NCBI RefSeq assembly: GCF_002019695.1
Contig: NZ_KV917376.1
Coordinates: forward strand, 3,916,974 to 3,980,973
Reading direction: 5' to 3'
Length of the DNA stretch: 64,000 bases
Origin: Evansella clarkii
GTDB taxonomy: Bacteria > Bacillota > Bacilli > Bacillales > Salisediminibacteriaceae
Below, one piece after another: positions 17,331 to 24,930 of this stretch. Position 1 is the first letter of the stretch. Each line of letters opens with the position of its first letter. The translations under genes were made by a program, and so were the position numbers. The notes under the pieces were generated by a model. It had not been told where the DNA came from. It made no database searches and saw nothing but the letters and a program-made list of their open reading frames with translations.

Positions 17331-18029
17331 ATGACCTGTCACCCTACCATTACTGCAGGAAATCTTCACCTCATCGAAGAAGCCCGTACACACGAAGAGA
17401 AATTATACGTCACTCTCCAAGTATATATGAACTCCTTTCCAGTAAAAAATGCATATTTATTCCGCTACTCTCATCTGGGATACTTAGGAGAAGGAATCAT
17501 CTCTATCAAGCATGGTTCGTTAGTTCATATTCGTGACATACGTGATGACATTCGCAGCTTGTCCCCCATTTACTCTGCTATCTATGAAAAAAAAGCGAAA
17601 TACTGTTCTGGCATTGAGTATTTTAAACAAATTACGAGTCGATACGTTTCTCCGCCTCACGTTAATTCCTTTATCGTCGTTCCTATTACCTTCTATTCTG
17701 TAACTATTGGATATATCTGTACGGATGAATTTGAAGAAAATTTACATGTGGATAACCAGCTCCTGGTCAACTTTACTGAATTTGGACAGGCAGTGGGTAA
17801 AATACTGCAAAAATCTCTTGGTCCAGAAGAAAATGAGCTGTTAAGCCCAAGAGAGCTCGAAGTCGTCAGAAGAGTATCCTGGGGGGAAAGCACGAAAGAA
17901 ATGGCTGACGCAATGAATATCAGCGAAGCAACGATTCATCAATATGTCAAATCAGTCATGAAAAAACTGAAGGTACAAAATCGTGCCCACGCAGTCGCCG
18001 AGCTCTTTCGCAGAGGTCTGCTTACATGA
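17331..18029 (+). CDS. LuxR-family transcriptional regulator
   Basis: The 232-residue protein has a C-terminal LuxR helix-turn-helix (LSPRELEVVRRVSWGESTKE to about residue 230) and an N-terminal region of about 160 residues that looks like a GAF/sensor domain with no recognisable ligand motif. It is divergent from the monooxygenase-esterase operon, and its orientation makes it the likely regulator, perhaps sensing the ketone substrate (inference). The GAAGGTG site supports the ATG. Confidence 0.85.
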   Translation: MTCHPTITAGNLHLIEEARTHEEKLYVTLQVYMNSFPVKNAYLFRYSHLGYLGEGIISIKHGSLVHIRDIRDDIRSLSPIYSAIYEKKAKYCSGIEYFKQITSRYVSPPHVNSFIVVPITFYSVTIGYICTDEFEENLHVDNQLLVNFTEFGQAVGKILQKSLGPEENELLSPRELEVVRRVSWGESTKEMADAMNISEATIHQYVKSVMKKLKVQNRAHAVAELFRRGLLT

Positions 18030-18188
18030 TTTGTGTGTTGTGGAAGGAAATTTCCGTAATAAAAAACTTGTCATACAGGGTTTTCAGTCCTAAGATAGTC
18101 ACGCCAGTTTTAATTATTAATCGAAATTATAAAACAAATTCCTTCCCCTGTCCGTAGTTAAATACAGAAAGAAACAGGAGGTTTTAAC

Positions 18189-18377
18189 ATGTATGAATAT
18201 AAATATGTGAAAGTGGACCTTAGCAGCTGGAATGGTAAACCGAAAGATAATTACCATGATATTATTAATAGCCATGCAAAAGATGGCTGGAGGTTCGTCC
18301 AGATATTTGCTCCAGCTACAAAAGGATATGGTTCAGCATCCTATTTTGAAATTATCTTTGAGAAACCCTCTAATTAA
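18189..18377 (+). CDS. DUF4177 domain protein
   Basis: The 62-residue protein matches the whole DUF4177 domain: MYEYKYVKVDL at the start, a central INSHAKDGWRFVQIF and a C-terminal YFEIIFEKP. The fold is a small alpha/beta domain found in many Firmicutes; function is unknown. A consensus AGGAGG site is 8 bases before the ATG, and a strong hairpin follows the stop, so it is monocistronic. Confidence 0.85.
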   Translation: MYEYKYVKVDLSSWNGKPKDNYHDIINSHAKDGWRFVQIFAPATKGYGSASYFEIIFEKPSN

Positions 18378-18426
18378 TATGAGGGACACCTTTGAGTCAG
18401 AGAAAACACTATTACATGCGAAAAAA

Positions 18427-18459
18427 CGAGACCTTTTTTGTTAAAAAGGCCTCGCTTTT
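18427..18459. terminator. bidirectional terminator
   Basis: CGAGACCTTTTT (18427-18438) pairs with AAAAAGGCCTCG (18443-18454) with one mismatch and a 4-nt loop, flanked by A and T tracts. It serves the converging DUF4177 and carboxypeptidase genes. Confidence 0.8.
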
Positions 18460-18489
18460 TTATATAAAATATGTTATGTCATTTCCCGC

Positions 18490-19878
18490 TCATCTTCTTT
18501 GGCCGTGCAAGTAATCTGATACAATAAGTCCGCTTTCCAGTTGAATGCGCACGAGTTTTTGAATGGGGATCACTTCATAATTCAGCTCATTTTCCAGCTC
18601 TCTGCAATACTGTTTTAGGAGATCTTCACTTTTTTCACAGGTTTCCTTCAATTTTTCCACTGCTGCCTCAACGCTGTTGTTTTCATGCTGAAGACGTTCC
18701 AGTTCATACTCGCAAGCCCGGACAGTTAAACCTAAGTACAACCCGTTGTAAAACTTTATAGCTTTCAAATTATCAAAGATTTCTGCCACAGTAGCTGTTT
18801 TTTCAAATTCCGGATTTGATTCCGCCCACTTAATCCTCGCTTCACTGCCCTCTAAAATATGGTGAATGACTTCTTCCACAAATTTCACAAAGGGATTGTC
18901 ATCACTAACATTTGGGCGAACATCAATTAACAACTTGTCCAGTTCCCTGAAATGAGTCTGGGACTGTTTAACACTCCGCAATATAGCCTCTTTCCTTGTC
19001 AGTTCACCTTCTCTCTGATCCTCAATTTGCGGATCAAAGAAATAGGGCAGCTCTGTAAGAAGCGTGACGCAGTCCTCTTTTATCGTGGAAACATAGTCTG
19101 CGCTTGAAGTACCATTCTTTATTTTTGGCGTTTCGCCGCTGTATTCCTCCATGAAGTCATAAGCCTCGCCAATCGCCATTGTTTTAAAAACCGCTGGAGA
19201 AAATTTCTTTATGAAAGGCTCTTCCGATTCTCCTAAATTTAACGGAATACTTTGTTTTTCCGCTGTATGTCTTAGGTTATCGTATAGCTCAGGCAGGTCA
19301 TGGGAGACGTACCAGTAAGCCCCGCCGAAACCTGCATTGTGGAGCGAATACATGAAATCCGGTTTTACCTCATGCATCAGTTTCATCAATGCTTCCGTTT
19401 CCGGTAGCGGATTGTTAAAATTAAGCTCCTTATGTTGAATGGGGAATGTCCACTCCACCTGTTCATAGCCGATCGGCCGAAAATAATTTCTTGTATAGTT
19501 GTAGATGTTAAATGGTCCTTTAAACCAGTTTTCATTCAGCCGGACACCATCCGGATCGATACATTTAATTAAATACCATGTGAAGCCTGATTCTTCCCTG
19601 AACTTATCGTTTTCCGCCAAAGCACGGGATAAGTACTCCAGTGTCATCGCTCCAATCGGTTCATTCGGATGAGGACAAGCGAAGCATAATGCATTCTTCG
19701 GCCCGTCCCCAATTTTCATCGCTAAGATCGGATGACCTTTTCGTGATGTGCCAGCTTCAAATACAGTAACGATATCAGGAAACTCCTCTGCAAGCTTTCT
19801 CGAGCTTTCGTCCATTTCGGCGACAGTAAGAAAGGCTTTGTAATCGGCAACATTTTCAATAATTGATTGGAAATTCAT
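18490..19878 (-). CDS. M14-family zinc carboxypeptidase-like protein
   Basis: The 462-residue protein has the M14 zinc motif HPNEPIG (His and Glu, about residues 70-73), a substrate-binding segment DPDGVRLNENW, and the third zinc ligand in MYSLHNAGFGG (about 180). The C-terminal 180 residues are helical and acidic. No signal peptide is visible, so it is probably cytosolic and may act on peptides or gamma-linked substrates. The 52-bp repeat array starts about 50 bp upstream of its ATG, so its promoter must lie within or across the array edge. Confidence 0.8.
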   Translation of the reverse strand: MNFQSIIENVADYKAFLTVAEMDESSRKLAEEFPDIVTVFEAGTSRKGHPILAMKIGDGPKNALCFACPHPNEPIGAMTLEYLSRALAENDKFREESGFTWYLIKCIDPDGVRLNENWFKGPFNIYNYTRNYFRPIGYEQVEWTFPIQHKELNFNNPLPETEALMKLMHEVKPDFMYSLHNAGFGGAYWYVSHDLPELYDNLRHTAEKQSIPLNLGESEEPFIKKFSPAVFKTMAIGEAYDFMEEYSGETPKIKNGTSSADYVSTIKEDCVTLLTELPYFFDPQIEDQREGELTRKEAILRSVKQSQTHFRELDKLLIDVRPNVSDDNPFVKFVEEVIHHILEGSEARIKWAESNPEFEKTATVAEIFDNLKAIKFYNGLYLGLTVRACEYELERLQHENNSVEAAVEKLKETCEKSEDLLKQYCRELENELNYEVIPIQKLVRIQLESGLIVSDYLHGQRR

Positions 19879-19925
19879 TTTAGGGAGGTATTCTCCTTTC
19901 TTTTAAAAACTAAGTCTACTGCTTG

Positions 19926-21040
19926 GTTATGTGAAATCGTCTTGCGTTTCCGCTTGGACGATTTTTTTGTTCGAGCGGGTACGCGAGATCATCTTGCGTT
20001 ACCGCTTGGACGATTTTTTCCCTCGAGCGGGTATGTGAGAGCTTCTTGCGTTACCGCTTGGACAGTTTTTTCGCTCGAGCGGGCACGCGAGATCATCTTG
20101 CGTTACCGCTTAGACAGTTTTTTCACTCGAGCGGGTATGCGAGATCATCTTGCGTTACCGCTTGGACTGTTTTTTCGCTCGAGCGGGCACGCGAGATCAT
20201 CTTGCGTTACCGCTTGGACGATTTTTTCCCTCGAGCGGGCACGCGAGACCTTCTCGCGTTACCGCTTCGGCTATTTTTTCACTCGAGCGGGTATGCGAGA
20301 TCATCTTGCGTTACCGCTTCGGCTATTTTTTCACTCGAGCGGGTATGCGAGACCCTCTTGCGTTACCGCTTAAACAGTTTTTTCACTCGAGCGGGTATGC
20401 GAGCGCTTCTTGCATTACCGCTTGGACGATTTTTTCCCTCGAGCGGGTATGCGAGGGCTTCTTGCGTTACCGCTTGGACAGTTTTTTCGCTCGAGCGGGC
20501 ACGCGAGATCATCTTGCGTTACCGCTTAGACAGTTTTTTCACTCGAGCGGGTATGCGAGGCCTTCCAACGTTACCTTTCTCTTACTTTTTCAAAGAGTTC
20601 GGGCATGATGGACGCTCCAACGTTACCTTTCTCTTACTTTTTCAAAGAGTTCGGGCATGATGGACGCTCCAGCGTTACCTTTCTCTTACCTTTTCAAAGA
20701 GTTCGGGCATGCTGGACGCTCCAGCGTTACCTTTCTCTTACCTTTCCACAGAGTTCGGGCATGATGGACGCTCCAACGTTACCTTTCTCTTACCTTTCCA
20801 CAAAGTTCGGGCACGTTGGACGCTCCAACGTTACCTTTCTCTTACCTTTTCAAAGAGTTCGGGCACAATAGACCCTCCAGCGTTACCTCTCGACCATATT
20901 TCTCCCGAGTTCGGGGACGAAGCCCCCTGCGTTACGCTTCTCCAAAAAACCCCCCCAAGTTCGAGCATGCAAGGCCACCTCACGTAACCTTTCGGCAAAA
21001 TTTCCGTCTGAGCCAGCATGCAAGAACCCCTCCCGCGACC
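19926..21040. repeat. 52-bp tandem repeat array (about 21 units, two unit types)
   Basis: Landmark positions recur every 52 bp. TCGAG starts at 19971, 20023, 20075 and on to 20543 (12 A-type units). The equivalent GAGTTCGGG or AAGTTCGGG then recurs from 20595 to 20855 (6 B-type units). Three degenerate units, with spacings near 50-52, run to the fecD stop. A units share CTCGAGCGGG, an ATGCGAG or ACGCGAG segment, TTGCGTTACCGCTT and a T6 run; B units share TTCGGGCATG, CGTTACCTTTCTCTTAC and CAAAG. Both keep CGGG and CGTTACC at the same phase. The array fills the whole gap between the carboxypeptidase and permease genes. Variation within units is point-like, so this is not CRISPR. Confidence 0.95.
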
Positions 21041-21050
21041 AACTGCCAAA

Positions 21051-22076
21051 CTACTTCGTCCTCATTAACAAATATACAAAATACGGCGCGCTCAATATAG
21101 CTACGATAATACCGACCGGTATGGCTGTCGGAGCCAGCAGATTTTTTCCAATCGTGTCAGAAACCATCAAAAGCAATGCCCCGACCAGCACAGAAACCGG
21201 GATAATATATTGATGCAGCGGTCCCATGAGTTTTCGGGCAATATGAGGTACGACCAATCCCAGAAAGGCGATTCCGCCCCCTGCTGCAACAGATGCCCCG
21301 GCCAAAGCCACAGCAATCAGCAGCAATAACCTTCTTTCTGATTCTACTGATGTCCCTAAGCCGGAAGCAACGTCATCCCCTAAATTCATAACGTTTAATG
21401 AGTGGGCTTTATAAAGGGCGACAGGAATAAGAATCAGCATCCATGGAAGTAAAGCCAGCACGAAATTCCAGTTGGCATTCCAGATATCCCCTGTCAGCCA
21501 GACTGTTGCCTGCCTGAAGCTCTGTGGATCCATTCTCAGCTGGAAAATCGTCAGTAACGCGGAAAATCCTGCATTTACTCCAATTCCAACCAGCACGAGC
21601 CGGATTGCATTTACTCCTTTTTTCCAGGCAAGTACGTAAATTAGAAATGCGGCAAAAATGGCGCCCGCCAGCGCTGCCACAGGCATGATGAAAACCGCCA
21701 GCGTACTGCCCGGGGCAAACTGGCCGCTGAAGAAAAACATAAATAGGACAACTGCAAGGCCAGCACCAGTATTAATTCCGAGAATTCCAGGATCAGCAAG
21801 TTCATTTTGCGTAATCCCCTGCAAAATAGCACCGGATACAGCCAGTCCTGCACCTATTAGAAGAGCGAGAACAATTGCCGGCAGCCTGAACTGAAACAGG
21901 ACAAGCTCCTGCTGAGAGGTTCCGTTGCCAAAAATAGTTCTTACCACATCACCTGGTGAGATTTGAAAAGCACCTGTGCTTAAACTGACAAAAAACATAA
22001 TTAAAATCAAAATTAGTAAAGAGAAGATGATCACGGATAATTTCTTCGTCTTTTTAGCTGCAGATTCATTCATCAT
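21051..22076 (-). CDS. FecCD-type siderophore ABC transporter permease (YfhA-like)
   Basis: The 341-residue integral membrane protein has roughly nine to ten hydrophobic segments and the FecCD motifs LPAIVLALLIGAGLAVSGAI, GILGINTGAGLAVV and GGGIAFLGLVVPHIARKL, the last being the coupling helix that meets the ATPase. It imports ferric siderophore with the neighbouring permease. The start (ATG 22076 or 22073) overlaps the upstream permease stop by one base (TAATG), a sign of translational coupling. Its stop lies at the edge of the 52-bp array, with no separate terminator seen. Gene order resembles B. subtilis yfiZ-yfhA. Confidence 0.88.
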   Translation of the reverse strand: MMNESAAKKTKKLSVIIFSLLILILIMFFVSLSTGAFQISPGDVVRTIFGNGTSQQELVLFQFRLPAIVLALLIGAGLAVSGAILQGITQNELADPGILGINTGAGLAVVLFMFFFSGQFAPGSTLAVFIMPVAALAGAIFAAFLIYVLAWKKGVNAIRLVLVGIGVNAGFSALLTIFQLRMDPQSFRQATVWLTGDIWNANWNFVLALLPWMLILIPVALYKAHSLNVMNLGDDVASGLGTSVESERRLLLLIAVALAGASVAAGGGIAFLGLVVPHIARKLMGPLHQYIIPVSVLVGALLLMVSDTIGKNLLAPTAIPVGIIVAILSAPYFVYLLMRTK

Positions 22077-23089
22077 TATTTACCACCTCCGCTGCTGCGG
22101 GCCAGATAAAGGAAGAAAGGTACACCGATCAGAGAGGTAATTGCCCCTACCGGTGTTTCAAATGGCGCATTGATCAGCCTTGAAACGACATCGGCCAGTA
22201 CAAGCAGCAAGGCTCCAAAAAGAATAGACGTGGGGACAATCCACCGGTAATCCGTTCCTACGATAAATCTCACAATATGGGGAACAATGAGTCCGACAAA
22301 GCCAACCACACCAGCAACGGATACTGCTGCACCGGTAAGGACGAGAACGGCTACAACTCCAAATAATTTAATAATTCCATTATTCTGCCCCAAGCCTGTT
22401 GCCATGTCTTCTCCTAAACTGAGAACCGTGATCGATTTAGAGATCCCGACAGCTATCAGCAGGCCAACAACTCCTGAGATTAGAAGAATATTAACCGATG
22501 TCCAGTTCGTTCCACTCAATCCTCCTGCGAGCCAGAAACCCATCTCCCTTTCTAAATTAAAATGCAGGGAAAAAATCGAAGTGATGGACCGGAGCATCGT
22601 TGCAATCGCAACGCCGGCTAAGGCAAGTTTGACAGGAGTTAACCCTCCTGGTGAAAAGGATCCCACCATAAAAACGAGAGCCACTGCCAATCCAGCACCG
22701 ATAAACGAAGAACTGACCAACCCTGCAGTGGTAACCGCAGGAACGAAAGCCAGCACCATGACTAGCGCCAAAGCTGCCCCATCGGTTACCCCCATAATAG
22801 AAGGAGAAGCCAGAGGATTTCGGGTCATTCCCTGCATGATCGCCCCTGAAACAGCCAGAGAAGCTCCCACTAATGCCGCCGACAAAGCGCGGGGCAGGCG
22901 GAGTTCCTGAATGATCTGATGAGAAGTCAGGTCCGGATTAAAATGAAATACAGCCTGCCAGACTGTATTTAAATCAATATTGGTTGCACCGTATGAAACA
23001 GATACACCAATGGAAAAAATAATTGCTAAGACAGCTAATATATTTATGATTACTTTTGACATGCTCGAATGATGGATAAATTCTCTCAT
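22076..23089 (-). CDS. FecCD-type siderophore ABC transporter permease (YfiZ-like)
   Basis: The open frame extends to 23392, but the ATG at 23089 has the GGAGAG site and begins MREFIHHSSMSKVII followed directly by the first membrane helix, giving a normal 337 residues. FecCD motifs are clear: LPRALSAALVGASLAVSGAI, NPLASPSIMGVTDGAA and GVVGFVGLIVPHIVRF. It forms the heteromeric permease with the next gene. A Fur box lies in the 127-bp region shared with the divergent binding-protein gene, implying iron repression. Confidence 0.9.
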   Translation of the reverse strand: MREFIHHSSMSKVIINILAVLAIIFSIGVSVSYGATNIDLNTVWQAVFHFNPDLTSHQIIQELRLPRALSAALVGASLAVSGAIMQGMTRNPLASPSIMGVTDGAALALVMVLAFVPAVTTAGLVSSSFIGAGLAVALVFMVGSFSPGGLTPVKLALAGVAIATMLRSITSIFSLHFNLEREMGFWLAGGLSGTNWTSVNILLISGVVGLLIAVGISKSITVLSLGEDMATGLGQNNGIIKLFGVVAVLVLTGAAVSVAGVVGFVGLIVPHIVRFIVGTDYRWIVPTSILFGALLLVLADVVSRLINAPFETPVGAITSLIGVPFFLYLARSSGGGK

Positions 23090-23166
23090 TATTACTCTCC
23101 TGTTTTTTTCCGCTAAGTTCTTAAATTTGTCAAAAAGGCTATGTAAATTTAATTGACTAGTTAACT

Positions 23167-23185
23167 GAAAATGATTATCATTAAC
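23167..23185. promoter_or_regulatory. Fur box
   Basis: GAAAATGATTATCATTAAC matches 16 of 19 positions of the Fur consensus. It lies between the divergent permease and binding-protein genes, 32 bp before the latter's start, so it could repress both when iron is sufficient. Confidence 0.8.
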
Positions 23186-23216
23186 AATGAAATTATAACA
23201 CAAAGGAGAAATTAAT

Positions 23217-24206
23217 TTGAAACCAACGAAGAATTTTCGCCAAATCGCAACAATTTTAATGGCCGGGTCATTACTAACTCTTTCCGCATGCGGAAATAAT
23301 GACGCCGCCCCGGAGACAAATAATAATACTAACAATGATACTAATAATGAAGGCAACACTGAAACAAACGAAATTACCCTGGATTCTGCCATGGGCGAAG
23401 TAACTCTTCCTGCGAATGCAGAGAGAATCCTTGCTCCTTATCATGAAGATTCTTTAATCGCACTGGACGTTACACCAGTTGCGAAATGGGCAATTGGCCA
23501 GACTGTTCAGGATTATTTAGAATCTGATCTGGAGGATGTAGAGCGAATTGAATGGAATCTCCCTCTTGAACAGGTTTTAAACCACGAACCAGAACTGATT
23601 ATATTAGAAAACAATATGGAAAGCTATGAAGGGACATATGAGGATTATAACAATATTGCGCCGACATATGTGATGACAGACGAAGAAATCAGCGACTGGC
23701 GCGAGCAAATTGAGACCTTCGGAACGATTCTTGGAAAAGAAGATGATGCTGAAACAATCATAAATGAATATGATGACGTCGTAGAGAGTGCCCGTAACGA
23801 GATTTCTGAAGCAATTGGTGATGAATCAGTTGCTGTCATCTGGGTAACCGGCGACCAGTTCTATCTCTTTGAAAGCAATCGCCACAGTGCTGAAGTCCTC
23901 TACTCAGAGTTAGAGGTTAATCAGCCTGCATTCATTGAAGATCTCGGAACAGCTGAAGACGCTTCCTGGAATCCTATTTCATTAGAAGCACTTTCCGAGC
24001 TCGATGCTGACCATGTTTTCCTGCTTGCAGTTGAAGGAGAACAAGGAATCGACACTCTTGAAAACAGCTCTGTCTGGCAAAGCACGCCAGCTGCACAAAA
24101 CGATAATGTCCATATTTTTAACGACCCAAGCAACTGGACAAACAAAGGATTACTTGCATCCCATCAGACAATTCAGGATGTCCTGAGTGCGCTGGTTCAG
24201 GAATAA
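23217..24206 (+). CDS. siderophore-binding lipoprotein (YfiY-like, FepB/FhuD class)
   Basis: The 329-residue protein starts with TTG at 23217 (AGGAGA site). A basic N-terminus, hydrophobic stretch and lipobox LSAC (Cys about residue 25) mark a membrane-anchored lipoprotein. A long Asn/Thr/Glu linker follows, then the periplasmic-binding fold (ERILAPYHEDSLIALDVTPVAKW to HQTIQDVLSALVQ). It captures ferric siderophore outside the cell and delivers it to the divergently encoded permeases. It is very acidic, which fits a saline or alkaline habitat. Fur control is expected. The likely ATPase is at 49051. Confidence 0.88.
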   Translation: MKPTKNFRQIATILMAGSLLTLSACGNNDAAPETNNNTNNDTNNEGNTETNEITLDSAMGEVTLPANAERILAPYHEDSLIALDVTPVAKWAIGQTVQDYLESDLEDVERIEWNLPLEQVLNHEPELIILENNMESYEGTYEDYNNIAPTYVMTDEEISDWREQIETFGTILGKEDDAETIINEYDDVVESARNEISEAIGDESVAVIWVTGDQFYLFESNRHSAEVLYSELEVNQPAFIEDLGTAEDASWNPISLEALSELDADHVFLLAVEGEQGIDTLENSSVWQSTPAAQNDNVHIFNDPSNWTNKGLLASHQTIQDVLSALVQE

Positions 24207-24340
24207 TTCAGTTATAAAAAAGTAAGCTTGCTATTGAAACAAAGACAACTCAAGTTAATACACCTGGTTCAATTCTAAAGGCTACGGTTTTGAGGTGCTT
24301 CTCTAAAAATTTCATTTACACCTTATTGTATATAAAAAGT

Positions 24341-24363
24341 GAAACTCGCCAATGGCGAGTTTC
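24341..24363 (+). terminator. hairpin, probable terminator
   Basis: A perfect 10-bp stem GAAACTCGCC/GGCGAGTTTC with an AAT loop is followed by TTTAATA. It is 135 bp after the binding-protein stop. Only the short T run weakens the call. Confidence 0.6.
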
Positions 24364-24489
24364 TTTAATAATGGTATAAAATTTAGAACTAAAACATCAC
24401 TTACTTTAAACTGGTCATCTTAATGCATTAAAATGGGACCGGGTCGTCCTGACTTTAAGATATGACTCACCCCATTATAGATAAGTTGT

Positions 24490-24710
24490 CTTGTCCTGAA
24501 TAGATTAATCAGCAAAATAAAATAAACGGACATTTTCCGTTTATATACAGATTGGCGCCCGTTTCATGGTGATATAAGAGGAGGTTTTCCGGTTAAGTAA
24601 AGCAAAGTGACCCCTTTTCGGATTTTTCGAGTTAATAGGCGGAATTCCTCCGTCTACTTAAGCCTTTTTTCATAAGGATTAGCACTTAAGCGGAATTCTT
24701 CCGTCTAATT
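24490..24710 (+). repeat. modular hairpin repeat, copy 1 (inverted relative to 31044-31275)
   Basis: About 220 bp made of four consecutive modules with CGGA...TCCG or closely related short inverted repeats, including AAACGGACATTTTCCGTTT (24525-24541) and CGGAATTCCTCCG (24640-24652). The same order of modules, at roughly 75-80% identity by eye, recurs in reverse orientation at 31044-31275. This is the main content of the 724-bp gap 24207-24930, where no gene is visible. Confidence 0.75.
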
Positions 24711-24894
24711 GCTAAATGGAGTGCTTAAATTGTACCCCCTTCGATTAACGAGTTTGGTCTTGGGAGACCACTTACATAAAAGTAAGGTAATTAACATCCT
24801 AATTTGCATACCTATTGAAAATGAAATCACACTATATTAACAACGGAAAAAGCCAAATTATTAGGTGCTTTTTTCTCTGTATAGATGTTTCCAT

Positions 24895-24925
24895 TATTCA
24901 ACTAACGCTTCTGGTTAGTTGAATA
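24895..24925. terminator. 12-bp perfect hairpin after the EcsB-like gene
   Basis: TATTCAACTAAC (24895-24906) pairs perfectly with GTTAGTTGAATA (24914-24925). It lies just beyond the stop of the EcsB-like gene on the minus strand. No T run follows, so it may instead be one of the GTTAGTT(C)AATA repeat remnants seen again near 26412 and 27187. Confidence 0.4.
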
Positions 24926-24930
24926 TCACG

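Noticed and set aside
19867-20660. Long open frames of 150-200 residues across the 52-bp repeat array
   Set aside because: They exist in all three plus frames because the unit lacks stops and 52 is not a multiple of three. None has a ribosome site, and the product is a low-complexity repeat.
19926-21040. CRISPR array
   Set aside because: Units are contiguous near-identical 52-mers with point variation. There are no unique spacers of uniform length and no cas genes.
22287-22910. 207-residue plus-strand frame opposite a permease gene
   Set aside because: It is antisense to clear FecCD coding sequence, has no ribosome site and its Thr/Pro/Ala-rich product is typical of a shadow frame.
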